Origin: Planctomycetaceae bacterium
Lineage (GTDB): Bacteria; Planctomycetota; Phycisphaerae; UBA1845; UTPLA1
Length of the DNA stretch: 64,000 bases
Assembly (NCBI GenBank): GCA_006969385.1
Contig: CP030884.1
Span: 4,334,249 to 4,398,248 of the forward strand
Direction: 5' to 3'
Position numbers and translations under genes: made by a program. The notes below the pieces were generated by a model. It did not search any database. It was not told where the DNA came from and worked only from the letters and a program-made list of their open reading frames with translations. Below are positions 16,008-24,921 of this stretch, one piece after another; position 1 is the stretch's first letter, and each line of letters opens with the position of its first letter.

Positions 16008-17323
16008 CTTGGAGTTGGCAAGGTGATGGCACGGTGGTTCTGGTCGCCATGCTCGCCGGTTGCGCCTGCGCACTGGTCGGCAGCTTTCTCGTGTTGCGTC
16101 GCATGAGCCTGATGGGGGATGCCATTTCGCATGCCGTACTGCCGGGCTTGGTCGTCGCTTTTCTGGTAACGCATTCGCGCGGCATTGGTGCCATGCTAGT
16201 CGGCGCCGTCGTGGTGGGAATCTTGACGGCATTACTCACGCAAGTGATCGCGCGCTACGGCAAAGTGGAAGAAGGCGCCGCCATGGGCGTCGTCTTTACG
16301 ATCCTTTTTGCCATCGGCCTCGTACTTATCCGCCAAGCGACCGATCACGTGGATCTCGATCCGAGTTGTGTGCTCTACGGTAACATCGCCCATATCTACG
16401 CCGACGCCTTCCACGGTACACCGGTTGCGCTCAAGAACCTGGCCATCGTTTTCGCATTGAATCTTTTTTTCGTAACGGCGTTCTACAAAGAACTCAAAGT
16501 CAGCGCCTTCGACCCGGCTTTATCCAGCACGCTCGGTATCAATGCCAACTTGATGCACTACGCGCTGATGATCCTCGTCGCCCTGACGGCAGTCGTCAGC
16601 TTTGAAGCCGTGGGCAGCATTCTCGTTATCGCCATGTTGATCGTGCCGCCCGTCACGGCTTACTTGCTTACCGACCGGCTTGGTGTTTTGTTGTTTCTTA
16701 GCGTGGTGTTCGCGGCGGCATCGGCGTTGCTGTCACAGTTAGCCGTTATTGCTTTTCCGGTCTGGTTCAATACACCGGTTCAGCCCGACACCTCAGCCAT
16801 GATGACGGTCTTTGCCGGGTTTTTCCTGATGGTTGCGATCGTGGTCGCGCCCACCCGAGGATTGGCCAGTAAGGCGTGGCAACATTTGGCGCTACGGGCC
16901 CAAATCCGCCGTGAAGATATTCTGGGCGTCCTTTACCGTTTCCGGGAGAACCTCGGCGACGCCGCGGCTGCCATGCCAACTGCGGACCTGCGTCGCATCT
17001 TCGGCCACGGCCTGCTCACCCGCTACGCGCTGCAGTCCCTCCGCCGCCGCCGCCTTACGAGCACGACAGATGGGAATGGTCTCATATTGACGGAAAAGGG
17101 CTTAAACCGTGCCGAAAGGCTGATCCGCTCCCATCGCCTGTGGGAGAGCTACGTCGCCCAGTATTCCGACCTTCCGTTAGATCACCTGCACGAGCCGGCC
17201 GAGCGGGTGGAGCACTTTATCGGTCCCCGCCTTGAGACCGCCCTGCGGGAAGAGGTCGCCGACCCGCAGGCCGACCCCCACGGGCGCTCGATCCCATCTG
17301 GACAACCTGAAAAAAACGACTAA
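16004..17323 (+). CDS. mntD: Mn/Zn ABC transporter permease fused to a DtxR-like C-terminal sensor domain (second)
   Basis: 439 residues from the ATG at 16004, which overlaps the previous stop (ATGA). The N-terminal part is again an ABC-3 permease (GSFLVLRRMSLMGDAISHA; AVGSILVIAMLIVPPVTAY). The C-terminal ~150 residues carry a winged helix and a DtxR-type metal domain: LTEKGLNRAERL, SHRLWESYV, HEPAERVEH and finally DPHGRSIP, the signature ending of DtxR/IdeR/MntR proteins. The ligand set His79, Glu83, His98, Glu102, Glu105, His106 is complete, and Glu rather than Cys at 102 points to manganese. The two permeases probably form a heterodimer with two such tails. Confidence 0.87.
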   Translation: MTWSWQGDGTVVLVAMLAGCACALVGSFLVLRRMSLMGDAISHAVLPGLVVAFLVTHSRGIGAMLVGAVVVGILTALLTQVIARYGKVEEGAAMGVVFTILFAIGLVLIRQATDHVDLDPSCVLYGNIAHIYADAFHGTPVALKNLAIVFALNLFFVTAFYKELKVSAFDPALSSTLGINANLMHYALMILVALTAVVSFEAVGSILVIAMLIVPPVTAYLLTDRLGVLLFLSVVFAAASALLSQLAVIAFPVWFNTPVQPDTSAMMTVFAGFFLMVAIVVAPTRGLASKAWQHLALRAQIRREDILGVLYRFRENLGDAAAAMPTADLRRIFGHGLLTRYALQSLRRRRLTSTTDGNGLILTEKGLNRAERLIRSHRLWESYVAQYSDLPLDHLHEPAERVEHFIGPRLETALREEVADPQADPHGRSIPSGQPEKND

Positions 17324-17683
17324 ATATATTGCTATGCGGTGGGTTAACGTCACCTTTCTAAAGGTGTCTAACTCAGCGGAATTCGGCGGATGACCCGAGG
17401 GGTACCCCGAATTATTTTGGAGCACGAGACAAGATGAATAACGCTAAGCCCTGATTTTACATTAGCTTAACCAGCACATTACCAGCACCTTAATTTCCCG
17501 TTACTTGTATTCACTTTGCCAAACTGAATGGAATAATTAGGAAAGCAGCGAATAACCAATCGATTCACCGTGCCCGGTCGTAAGACTCATTGACCCGGCA
17601 ATGTGAAGGGAGGCAAACGCTCGCTGCTCAATCCTTGAACCGGTCGCCCCTTCTTGCGATCGGAATCCCGATGGAGAATCGCC
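17324..17683. other. Intergenic region after the Mn operon
   Basis: About 360 bases without a supported gene. A small hairpin (CACCTT-TCTA-AAGGTG at 17351-17366) and a longer AATTCGG/CCGAATT pairing (17380-17413), followed by ATTTT, could end the Mn operon transcript, but neither is a strong intrinsic terminator. I see no convincing promoter for the following glycosyltransferase. Confidence 0.4.
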
Positions 17684-19150
17684 GTGTCCACCATGCTTAC
17701 AACAATCCGCGCGCAATTTTCGAGCGCACCGAATGACAGTTACCACCGATATCTACCGTTGCATCAACCACACGATGTTGCGCTGAAACTCGGCATCATT
17801 GCGTTTGCGATGCTGGCGGCATTTGCCGCATGGCAATCGGATGTCGCATGGCAAGCCGCCGACATCCTTTGGTCGTCCGCGCCGGGACGTGGCTTCCTAA
17901 TCATCGGTGTGCCGTACGGTGCACTGCTGACGTTCTGGAGTTTCTGGCGCTTGTACCTTGCTTTGCGCTATCAACCGGTGCCGACCGTCGCGGAATCGCG
18001 CTTGCCGTCGATCACGGTCGTGGTGCCCGCCTACAACGAAGGCAAGCTGGTTTACGAAACGCTGAAGAACATTGCCACTGCCAACTACCCACGACACTTA
18101 TTTGAAATCTACGTCGTCGATGACGGCAGTGTCGATGATACGTGGCGCCACATTCAACGCGCCACGCGCGAATTCGGTAGCCGCATTACGGCGCTGCGCT
18201 TCCGCAAGAATCGCGGCAAGCGCCACGCGCTGTACGAAGGATTTCGTCGCGCGACGGGCGATATCCTGATCTCAATCGATAGCGACTCGCTGATTGAAAA
18301 AGACGCCTTGCGCGCTGTTGTCAGCCCGTTGGTCGAAGATGCGACTGTCGGCGCGGCAGCAGGCAACGTGCGCGTGCTCAACCGCACGCAGGGTTTCATC
18401 CCGCGCATGCTGTCCGTTCGGTATGTGATGACGTTCGATTACAAGCGCGCCGCTCAGAGCATGATGGGCGATGGTGCCGTTCTCTGTTGCGCCGGGGCCT
18501 TGGCCGCTTATCGCCGCTCGGCCGTGATGCCGATTTTGGATCAGTGGTTGCATCAGACCTGGCGCGGCATGCCCGCGCGTGCCGGCGAAGACCACGCCAT
18601 GACCAACTTTATCCTGCAACAAGGTATGAAGGTGCGCTTCCAACGCACGGCGCGTGTGCTAACCAATAGCCCGACGACGTATCTCGGTTTGTGCAAGATG
18701 TTCCTGCGCTGGGCGCGTAGCAACATTCGCGAAACGTTTTTCACCGGCAGCTACGTGTTTGGTGATTTCCGTCGCGAAAGCAAACTCGGCATTCGCTTCA
18801 ACTTCCTGATGGGCGCCGTCGGCCAGGTGCTGCCGTACCTGTTTCTGATCGTCGCGCTCGCTTTGGCGATTGCGATGCCGAGTGTGTTCGGCTTGAAGCT
18901 GCTGGGCTCTTGTGCGTTGGGCTCGCTCTTTACCGTCGTGTTCTTCGCCATTCGCGAACGCAGCTCCGAAGCAGTCTTCGGCGTGATGTACGGTATGTAC
19001 GCAACGCTCGGCCTGTTTTGGGTGCATCCGTATGCGTTGATGACGTGCCAAAAGAGCGTGTGGCTCACGCGCAATAAGAAGCGCACCGACCATACGCAAC
19101 CGCGACTAACGATGGGCCGCCGCCACGGTCGTCAACCCCGTTTGGCATAG
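17684..19150 (+). CDS. Family 2 glycosyltransferase, NodC/hyaluronan-synthase-like
   Basis: 488 residues from a GTG at 17684, preferred because GGAGA lies six bases upstream; an ATG at 17693 is the alternative. Two N-terminal spans are followed by a GT-A catalytic domain: VVVPAYNEG, DDGSVDD, DSDS, GEDHAMTNFIL (general base region) and MFLRWARS (the Q/RxxRW-type acceptor motif). Three to four C-terminal spans follow. This is the architecture of processive membrane synthases that polymerise and extrude a polysaccharide such as hyaluronan, chitin oligomers or poly-GlcNAc. The product cannot be assigned. It stands alone in its transcription unit. Confidence 0.85.
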   Translation: MSTMLTTIRAQFSSAPNDSYHRYLPLHQPHDVALKLGIIAFAMLAAFAAWQSDVAWQAADILWSSAPGRGFLIIGVPYGALLTFWSFWRLYLALRYQPVPTVAESRLPSITVVVPAYNEGKLVYETLKNIATANYPRHLFEIYVVDDGSVDDTWRHIQRATREFGSRITALRFRKNRGKRHALYEGFRRATGDILISIDSDSLIEKDALRAVVSPLVEDATVGAAAGNVRVLNRTQGFIPRMLSVRYVMTFDYKRAAQSMMGDGAVLCCAGALAAYRRSAVMPILDQWLHQTWRGMPARAGEDHAMTNFILQQGMKVRFQRTARVLTNSPTTYLGLCKMFLRWARSNIRETFFTGSYVFGDFRRESKLGIRFNFLMGAVGQVLPYLFLIVALALAIAMPSVFGLKLLGSCALGSLFTVVFFAIRERSSEAVFGVMYGMYATLGLFWVHPYALMTCQKSVWLTRNKKRTDHTQPRLTMGRRHGRQPRLA

Positions 19151-19613
19151 CGCGACCCAATACGCGCACCCACATCTAAGATGTGGATTACGTGAATACT
19201 CCCTCTCCCTCGAAGAAAGAAGGCGACCAAGGCAGGAGCATGAACGACCGGGGCAAGGGTTCAGGTGTAGGGTGGGTCGTACTCAACCCACCGATTGTTG
19301 GGCTTGTGGTTCGGATGCCCTGAGTGTTTTGGTGGGTTGAGAGGCGTAGGGTGGGTTGTACCCGACCCACCGATTGTTTGGCGCGAGGTTTGATGCGTTG
19401 AGTGTTTTGGGCGGTTGAGTCCAACCCACTCTACCAAATCCAATATTCAAAAACACGGCGACTGGTGGCGACGACGGAGCGAACGACAATTCAATCTTTC
19501 GTCGCCCCAGTTCTTGGGTTAAACAAGCGATTGGGCAAGCGAGAAATACGCGATCAACTCGCGTTCGACGTTAATTTAGACATCTATCGATTGCAGGCGA
19601 CCGGTTAGGTCGC
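19151..19613. repeat. Intergenic region with a 79-bp direct repeat (two units, 19267-19424)
   Basis: Two units start at 19267 and 19346 with GTAGGGTGGGT. Each holds an internal inverted repeat GGTGGGT/ACCCACC, then CCGATTGTT, and ends with GAGTGTTTTGG and a GGTTGAG motif. The second unit is diverged by point changes. A short piece of the reverse motif (CCAACCCACTCTACC) follows. Open reading frames that cross this region are products of the repeat, not genes. Confidence 0.8.
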
Positions 19614-20339
19614 CTAACCCTTCAACAGGCGCTTGATTCGTCGCCGCAACCGCGGCACGGCTTCATGTTCAAACCACGCATTCTTCTTCAGCCAGATGTT
19701 GTTGCGCGGCGACGGATGCGGCAGCGCGATCTCTTGCGGTAACAGCGCCTCGTAATCGCGCGTCGCCGCTAACAGCGTGTCGTATTGATTTACGTATTGG
19801 CTGCAGGCGTACCGGCCAACGAAGATCGTAAGCTTTACGCCGATAAGCGCGGCGCGTATCGAATCGTGCCAGAGCGGCGCGCATTCCGGGCGCGGCGGCA
19901 TATCACCCGACTTACCCTTGCCCGGATAGCAGAATCCCATCGGCATCAAAGCGATGTGAGCGGTGTCGTAAAACACCTCGCGCGTTATGCCCATCCAGTC
20001 GCGCAGCCGGTCGCCGCTGGGGTCGTTCCACGGGATGCCACTCTCATGTGCCGCTTTGCCGGGAGCCTGCCCGACGATCAGAATTCTTGACGTCGCGCTA
20101 CCCGCCAGCAACGGGCGCGGCCCCAACGGGAGCGCTTCGCAGTGAGTGCAGGCGCGGGCGTCGTCAAGAATCCGAAGGCTGTTCGCGGGCTGCGAATTTC
20201 CGCGCGCATTAGCCCTGCGATCGCGACCCGCTGATTTAGGAGTGTTGGGCGCGGCTTTCTTCGATCTCTTCTTAGACGGTCTTGCTGGCATGGTTCTTAC
20301 GGAAAGTCGGGATTCGCTGGACTTGTCATACCTTGACAT
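19614..20339 (-). CDS. Uracil-DNA glycosylase family protein
   Basis: 241 residues from an ATG at 20339; a second ATG at 20291 gives 225 residues and loses only a low-complexity basic tail. The superfamily motifs are visible: VGQAPG (motif 1, about 90-95), the flexible PGKGKSGDMPP loop and HPSPRN (motif 3, about 207-212). A CxxC pair (CTHC) lies before the fold, but the other two cysteines of the iron-sulfur UDG families are not apparent. Expected to remove uracil or related damaged bases from DNA. No partner genes nearby. Confidence 0.82.
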   Translation of the reverse strand: MSRYDKSSESRLSVRTMPARPSKKRSKKAAPNTPKSAGRDRRANARGNSQPANSLRILDDARACTHCEALPLGPRPLLAGSATSRILIVGQAPGKAAHESGIPWNDPSGDRLRDWMGITREVFYDTAHIALMPMGFCYPGKGKSGDMPPRPECAPLWHDSIRAALIGVKLTIFVGRYACSQYVNQYDTLLAATRDYEALLPQEIALPHPSPRNNIWLKKNAWFEHEAVPRLRRRIKRLLKG

Positions 20340-20527
20340 GTAGTGCGTTCGAGAGGGGTCGGGAAATTGAATTCAAGCTCAATCTTGCAGCTGCCGACCA
20401 ACGGGAGTCATTCAATCCTGCGGGAATCAGTACATAGACGTAAATTGAATCACGTCAGTCATGGGTGATTCCGTGTGAAGAAACTTGTATTGCAAACCTG
20501 AACAATTCTATTTCCGCGACAGCAGTT
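20340..20527. other. Short non-coding gap
   Basis: 188 bases between the upstream end of the glycosylase gene and the tail of the reductase gene, both leftward. I see no gene and no strong terminator or promoter. Confidence 0.4.
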
Positions 20528-21085
20528 TTATTCCCGCGATCGCCGCCAATGGGTTTCGACCATTCCCTTGGGGTAATGCGACACGCGTACGCGCTCGAAC
20601 CAGCGTTGCGGAAAACCGGCGGGAAACAGCGGCAGGCCGTGGCCGAGTAAAACCGGCTGCATCGATAGAATCATTTCGTCGATCAAATCGGCTGCTAAGA
20701 ACGACCGCACCAAAAGCCCACCGCCGACCAGCCAGATATCCTTGGCGTCTTGGTCACCAATTTTCGCTTTATTGTTACCAGCATCTTGCCGCAGCGACTC
20801 GATGAGATCCGACGGCGATTGCTTCGTTACCGTCACGGGCAAGTCGGTTTCGATCTTTTCCAACGATTGCGACATGACATAGGCGCGGCGTTCGCCGTAG
20901 GGCCATTCGCCGAAACCGGCCAGCACATCCCACGTGCGGCGGCCCATGACGAGCGTATCAATGCCCGCGATGAACGGTTCGTAACCGTCGTAATCGGGAT
21001 CGTCTCGAAGCCAATCGAGTTCGTGATTGGGACCGGCGAGATAACCGTCGAGGCTAACGGCGGCGTAGAGGATGATCTTTGGCAT
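20528..21085 (-). CDS. RibD C-terminal (dihydrofolate reductase-like) domain protein
   Basis: 185 residues from the ATG at 21085, where the conserved fold starts (MPKIILYAAVSLDGYLAG). The DHFR-like hallmarks follow: TLVMGRRTWDVLAGFGEWPY, the NADPH-binding segment IWLVGGGLLVRSFLAADLIDE and LPLFP near the end. Stand-alone proteins of this kind are widespread, and their substrate is usually unknown. Neither riboflavin nor folate genes are nearby. No good ribosome site is visible. Confidence 0.85.
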   Translation of the reverse strand: MPKIILYAAVSLDGYLAGPNHELDWLRDDPDYDGYEPFIAGIDTLVMGRRTWDVLAGFGEWPYGERRAYVMSQSLEKIETDLPVTVTKQSPSDLIESLRQDAGNNKAKIGDQDAKDIWLVGGGLLVRSFLAADLIDEMILSMQPVLLGHGLPLFPAGFPQRWFERVRVSHYPKGMVETHWRRSRE

Positions 21086-21212
21086 GGGGAGGATTTTAAC
21101 GCTGCACAGCGCGGTGCAAATCAATGAAAAATGAGCCGACACAGCGTGCAGCATTGTAGGAAATCGGGGATGGGCCGTTTACAATTGAGATGCTTCGAGG
21201 AAAGGAACCTGC

Positions 21213-21929
21213 ATGATGCGTTTTCATATTATTATTGCATGGCTTGTTGTTGTTAACGCGGCGGCTACTGGTAATGCCGGGATTACTATAGGCTCACAAG
21301 ATTTGTTCAACCTTGTTCGTGATTCATCAGGCCCATCTAGTATTCAGGATTCAGATTCGATCACCTCGATTAGCAACCCCCTGCTCCAATCTAGTACGGC
21401 ACAGCTCGGGAACAACATCGCGAGTTCGACCTATGATTACAATTGGATTGAAGACATTGGCGTCGGTGACTTCAAATCGATTGTCAGTCAGCAAATGCTT
21501 GAGTCGGTTCGAGTCAGTACCGCGACGCGACAACAAATCTTTATCGAAACCGACGTCGATTTAATCGTCACCTTTGATGGGTCCATCGACTACAGCCACA
21601 CACCCGGGGACGAAACGCAATTCCTGTTCGGTATGTCCGTTCGCGATGTTCTCACAACCGAAGTCTTCTTTACCCAATCCTTCGAAGGTGGAAACGCCGA
21701 CTTGCTCCCGGCAAGCGGAACATTGGCCGTCAGCGGTGAAACGATCATTCCGGCGGGCGGCCTTTATCGATTGCAAGTCGCGCTCTCGGCCGACAACTTC
21801 GACGAAGACAGCGCCGGCATCTACGACGCCAATGGCTTTGCCAATATTTCCATTCGACCGGTGCCGGAACCGGCAAGTGCGTTGTTGCTGTTGCCGACAG
21901 TGGCGTTGTTGCGGTATCGCCGGAGATAG
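21213..21929 (+). CDS. PEP-CTERM sorting domain protein (first of a tandem pair)
   Basis: 238 residues with an N-terminal signal peptide (IIIAWLVVVNAAATGNA) and a C-terminal PEP-CTERM tag: RPVPEPASALLLL, then hydrophobic residues and a basic end RYRRR. The tag is recognised by exosortase, which cuts near PEP and releases or anchors the protein at the surface. The middle is beta-rich with no catalytic motif (SIDYSHTPGDETQFLFG). An AAAGGAA element lies upstream; the ATG at 21213 and the next codon (also ATG) are both possible. No exosortase gene is in the window. Confidence 0.8.
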   Translation: MMRFHIIIAWLVVVNAAATGNAGITIGSQDLFNLVRDSSGPSSIQDSDSITSISNPLLQSSTAQLGNNIASSTYDYNWIEDIGVGDFKSIVSQQMLESVRVSTATRQQIFIETDVDLIVTFDGSIDYSHTPGDETQFLFGMSVRDVLTTEVFFTQSFEGGNADLLPASGTLAVSGETIIPAGGLYRLQVALSADNFDEDSAGIYDANGFANISIRPVPEPASALLLLPTVALLRYRRR

Positions 21930-21930
21930 C

Positions 21931-22683
21931 ATGTCGTCGCTCTTAACTTCTTTCGATTTGAGCGTGCGTTCGTGGTATGTCGTAGTCATCGCGTGCCTCC
22001 TTTCGTTCTGCAGTATTCAGGAAACCCAAGCTGGCTTCACGGTGATCTCTCAGGACCTGTTTAACCTTGTCGCCGTCCCCGGCCCGGCGGGCAGTGATGA
22101 TTTCGAGCGCCTCACTGACATCCTCAATCCACTGCAAACGACTAGCACCGCACAAGTGGGTGAGAACATTGCGAGTTCGACTTACGACTTTTCGTGGCTC
22201 GAAGACATTGGCATAGGGGATTTCAACACAACCTTCAGCCACCAAATGCGTAACTCGCCCGGTATCCGAACGGTGACTGACTTGGCGTTCTTTATCGAAA
22301 CTGACGTAGATTTGGTCGTTACGCTCAATGGCTCCCTCGACTACAGCCACACGCCTGGTGATGAAACGCAATTCCTTTTTGGTGCCTCGATTCGCGATCT
22401 GGATACCAGTGCGTTGCTTTTTTCGGAAGGTATGGAAGGCGGCAACGCCGATCTGCTGCCCGCTTCTGGTACCCTTTCGTTCGATGGCACTGTCGTGCTT
22501 CCCGCCGGCGGCCTTTACCGCTTCCTTGCAGTACTCGACGCCGACGATCTCGCCGAACCCAACCCCGGCATCTACGACGCCAACGGCTTTGCCAACATTT
22601 CGATTCGACCGGTACCCGAGCCGCAGGCGCTCTTGTTCGTGCTATTTGGTGCGAGCGCTACCATCCTACGCCGGCCACGATAG
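21931..22683 (+). CDS. PEP-CTERM sorting domain protein (second of a tandem pair)
   Basis: 250 residues from an ATG one base after the previous stop; GGAG at 21922-21925 serves as ribosome site. It is clearly a paralogue of the preceding gene: shared ISQDLFNLV, NIASSTYD, DYSHTPGDETQFLFG, GGNADLLPASGTL, PAGGLYR and GIYDANGFANISIRPVPEP. The signal segment (YVVVIACLLSFCSIQ) and PEP tag have diverged. The last 18 bases overlap the opposing gene at 22666. A tandem duplication of a surface protein; role unknown. Confidence 0.8.
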   Translation: MSSLLTSFDLSVRSWYVVVIACLLSFCSIQETQAGFTVISQDLFNLVAVPGPAGSDDFERLTDILNPLQTTSTAQVGENIASSTYDFSWLEDIGIGDFNTTFSHQMRNSPGIRTVTDLAFFIETDVDLVVTLNGSLDYSHTPGDETQFLFGASIRDLDTSALLFSEGMEGGNADLLPASGTLSFDGTVVLPAGGLYRFLAVLDADDLAEPNPGIYDANGFANISIRPVPEPQALLFVLFGASATILRRPR

Positions 22684-23118
22684 TTCCAGCGTTTCATGAA
22701 ACGGCGTTGCGCGCCATTGGCCCCATAGACTGCGAATGCGTTCTTGCACGCGCTCGACGAATGCGATATCGACGAACGGTGCGGACTTGCCTGCGAGTTC
22801 AACGTAGCGTTCGGCGGTGGCCTTACCCGCCCACACGCTTTGCATCGGCCCGACGAGCGACTCGGCCAGTTTGATGCCGTGGTTGCCCGCCGCTTCCCAC
22901 GCGGGCAACTCGTCAAAGTGCTTACCGGCGGCCAGCAATCCCCAGAAACCATCGGCGATACCGGCCTCGGCCTCGACGGCGTAATGCACCAGATCGTGCA
23001 GCAGCACGCTACGCGTTTCAAACTCGGCTTCGATACGCAAACCATCGGCCCGGACGACGACCATGCGATGGCGGTCATTCGTGATGCGTTGTAGCACGAC
23101 CTTCATCGCACGCCGCAC
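22666..23118 (-). CDS. Conserved hypothetical protein with an HDLVH motif
   Basis: About 150 residues from a GTG at 23118, directly after the stop of the acyl-CoA ligase (23119), or 146 residues from the ATG at 23106; in both cases translation is coupled to the upstream gene. The sequence starts with a small beta-rich part (KVVLQRITNDRHRMVVVRADG) and has VLLHDLVHYAVEAEAG at about 37-52. That histidine pair could bind metal, but no further motif confirms it. I do not recognise the family. Coupling to the ligase suggests a shared pathway. Confidence 0.6.
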   Translation of the reverse strand: MRRAMKVVLQRITNDRHRMVVVRADGLRIEAEFETRSVLLHDLVHYAVEAEAGIADGFWGLLAAGKHFDELPAWEAAGNHGIKLAESLVGPMQSVWAGKATAERYVELAGKSAPFVDIAFVERVQERIRSLWGQWRATPFHETLELSWPA

Positions 23119-24852
23119 CTAGCGAAACTGCTTACCCTTGTACGCTTCATACAAGTGCTTCAACTTGCCACGCTGATATTTGCCCGTGCTGGTCACCGGG
23201 ATGTCATCACCGAACAGCACGACCTTCGGCACCTTGTGCGTGGGCAGATGCTGCTGGCAATAAGCAATCACATCGCGTTCGTCGAGCGACTGGCCCTCTT
23301 CGACTTGCACGTATGCGCCGACTTCTTCGCCGTAGTAACGATTCTCAAAGCCGACGGCCAGCCCCACGCGTACGCCGGGCATGGCGCAGAGCACTTCATC
23401 GATCTCGAACGGTGAGATATTGACGCCACCACGGATGATCAGTTCCTTCAGGCGGCCGGTGATAAAGTAATAATCGCGCCCGTCTTCGCCGCGCACTTTG
23501 AAACCTTCATCGCCGCTGCGGAACCAACCGTGGGCGAAGGCGTGGGCGTTGGCTTCGGGATTGTTGAAGTAGCCTTTCATGATGTTGTGGCCGCGAATCA
23601 CGATCTCGCCGCGATCGCCCTCATCGACCGGGCTGCCGTTGGCATCGTGAATGTCCATATCGTTGACATCGATGGGGCAACCGATCGACGGGAAGCCGTG
23701 GTTGTACATGCGCTCGCAGTGTTCGTGCCATTCGAGCGTGGTCGGCAAGAAGCACGAATAGCAGACGGTTTCGCTCAGGCCATAACCGTGCAGAATGCGC
23801 AGGCCAAAACGCGTTTGGAAATCTCTCGCCAATTCGACCGACAGCGGCCCGGCGCCGCAGATGAAGTGGCGGAAGTTCGGAATCGATTCGAGATCGAGTT
23901 CTTCACCGGCCTCGATCAGGAATTGCAGCAACGTTGGCACCACGCTCACGATGGCGACGTCGTGCTTGGCGAGTTTTTGCCAGAATCCCTTGGGCCGAAA
24001 GCGCTGATTTACCACGACCCGTGCTCCAACAAACGCCGGCGTTAACAGCGTGACCACGATACCGTTGACGTGATGAATCGGCAGCACGTTCATCAGGACG
24101 GTGTGTTCATCGATGCCGTGCCAACCACTGATCGCATAGGCGTCGGCAAACATCTGCTTTTGCGTTAGCACCACGCCCTTGGGGTTGCCCGTCGTACCGC
24201 TGGTGTAAACGACGAGCGCTTCGGCATCCCAATTCATGTCATTAACGGCGGGAAGCGGCTGCGACGCGTTCACGGCCTTCAGCTCGGCGACGAAATCGTC
24301 CCAACCTTCGCGCGGTCCGTCACCGCCCTGCGCAACGATCATCGCCTTGCGCACGTGGTCAGGCATGGCGTTATGAATCGCGTTGTAACAGTCGCGACAG
24401 CTTTCGTGCGCGATGAGTAGCGTCGACTCGGAGTTGGTGAAGATATAATCGACGCGCTCGTCGCTCTCGCCCGGATTGATCGGCACGACCCGCGCGCCCA
24501 AACGCCAGGCGGCGAAATAGATCGCGATCGTGTACGGATGATTGATCAGCAGCGTCGCGACCGACCCGCCGGGAGCGATGCCGTATTCGTGATGCAGCAA
24601 GACGGCCATGCGGTCGATCAGACCGGCGAACTCGCCGTAGGTGTAACTCGTCGGCTCTTCGTCGGCCGACTTGCACGCGTAATAGTCCATCCAAGGTCGA
24701 TCGCCATGCTCGGCCGCCAGCGTGCGCCACAAGTCGGCCACGCTGCGATGCCGCAGGTGATCGTCGATACGCGGCATCTGGTCGCACTGATGGGCGGTCG
24801 CGATTAAATGCTGGATGGTTTCTGGTGATAGGTTGGATGGTGCGACGGACAT
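23119..24852 (-). CDS. Acyl-CoA synthetase (AMP-forming, ANL superfamily)
   Basis: 577 residues from an ATG at 24852, preceded by AGAGG. The AMP-binding core motif is VYTSGTTGNPKGVV (about 196-209). Also visible are the A5-type GYGLSE, A7-type GWFRSGDEG and the C-terminal catalytic lysine region STGKYQRGK. The enzyme should activate a carboxylic acid to its acyl-AMP and then CoA thioester. The overall layout is closest to medium/long-chain fatty acid or crotonobetaine-type ligases; the substrate is not readable. It is followed without a gap by the small hypothetical gene. Confidence 0.87.
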   Translation of the reverse strand: MSVAPSNLSPETIQHLIATAHQCDQMPRIDDHLRHRSVADLWRTLAAEHGDRPWMDYYACKSADEEPTSYTYGEFAGLIDRMAVLLHHEYGIAPGGSVATLLINHPYTIAIYFAAWRLGARVVPINPGESDERVDYIFTNSESTLLIAHESCRDCYNAIHNAMPDHVRKAMIVAQGGDGPREGWDDFVAELKAVNASQPLPAVNDMNWDAEALVVYTSGTTGNPKGVVLTQKQMFADAYAISGWHGIDEHTVLMNVLPIHHVNGIVVTLLTPAFVGARVVVNQRFRPKGFWQKLAKHDVAIVSVVPTLLQFLIEAGEELDLESIPNFRHFICGAGPLSVELARDFQTRFGLRILHGYGLSETVCYSCFLPTTLEWHEHCERMYNHGFPSIGCPIDVNDMDIHDANGSPVDEGDRGEIVIRGHNIMKGYFNNPEANAHAFAHGWFRSGDEGFKVRGEDGRDYYFITGRLKELIIRGGVNISPFEIDEVLCAMPGVRVGLAVGFENRYYGEEVGAYVQVEEGQSLDERDVIAYCQQHLPTHKVPKVVLFGDDIPVTSTGKYQRGKLKHLYEAYKGKQFR

Positions 24853-24921
24853 GGTTAACAGACCTCTGCAGGCAAACCGGAAAGATGAAGGCGCAAACAA
24901 TCGAAAACTAGTATAACGCCT

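Noticed and set aside
19188..19489. Several leftward frames rich in Pro/Thr/Gln between 19.19 and 19.49 kb
   Set aside because: They are produced by the 79-bp direct repeat and read the same DNA in different frames.
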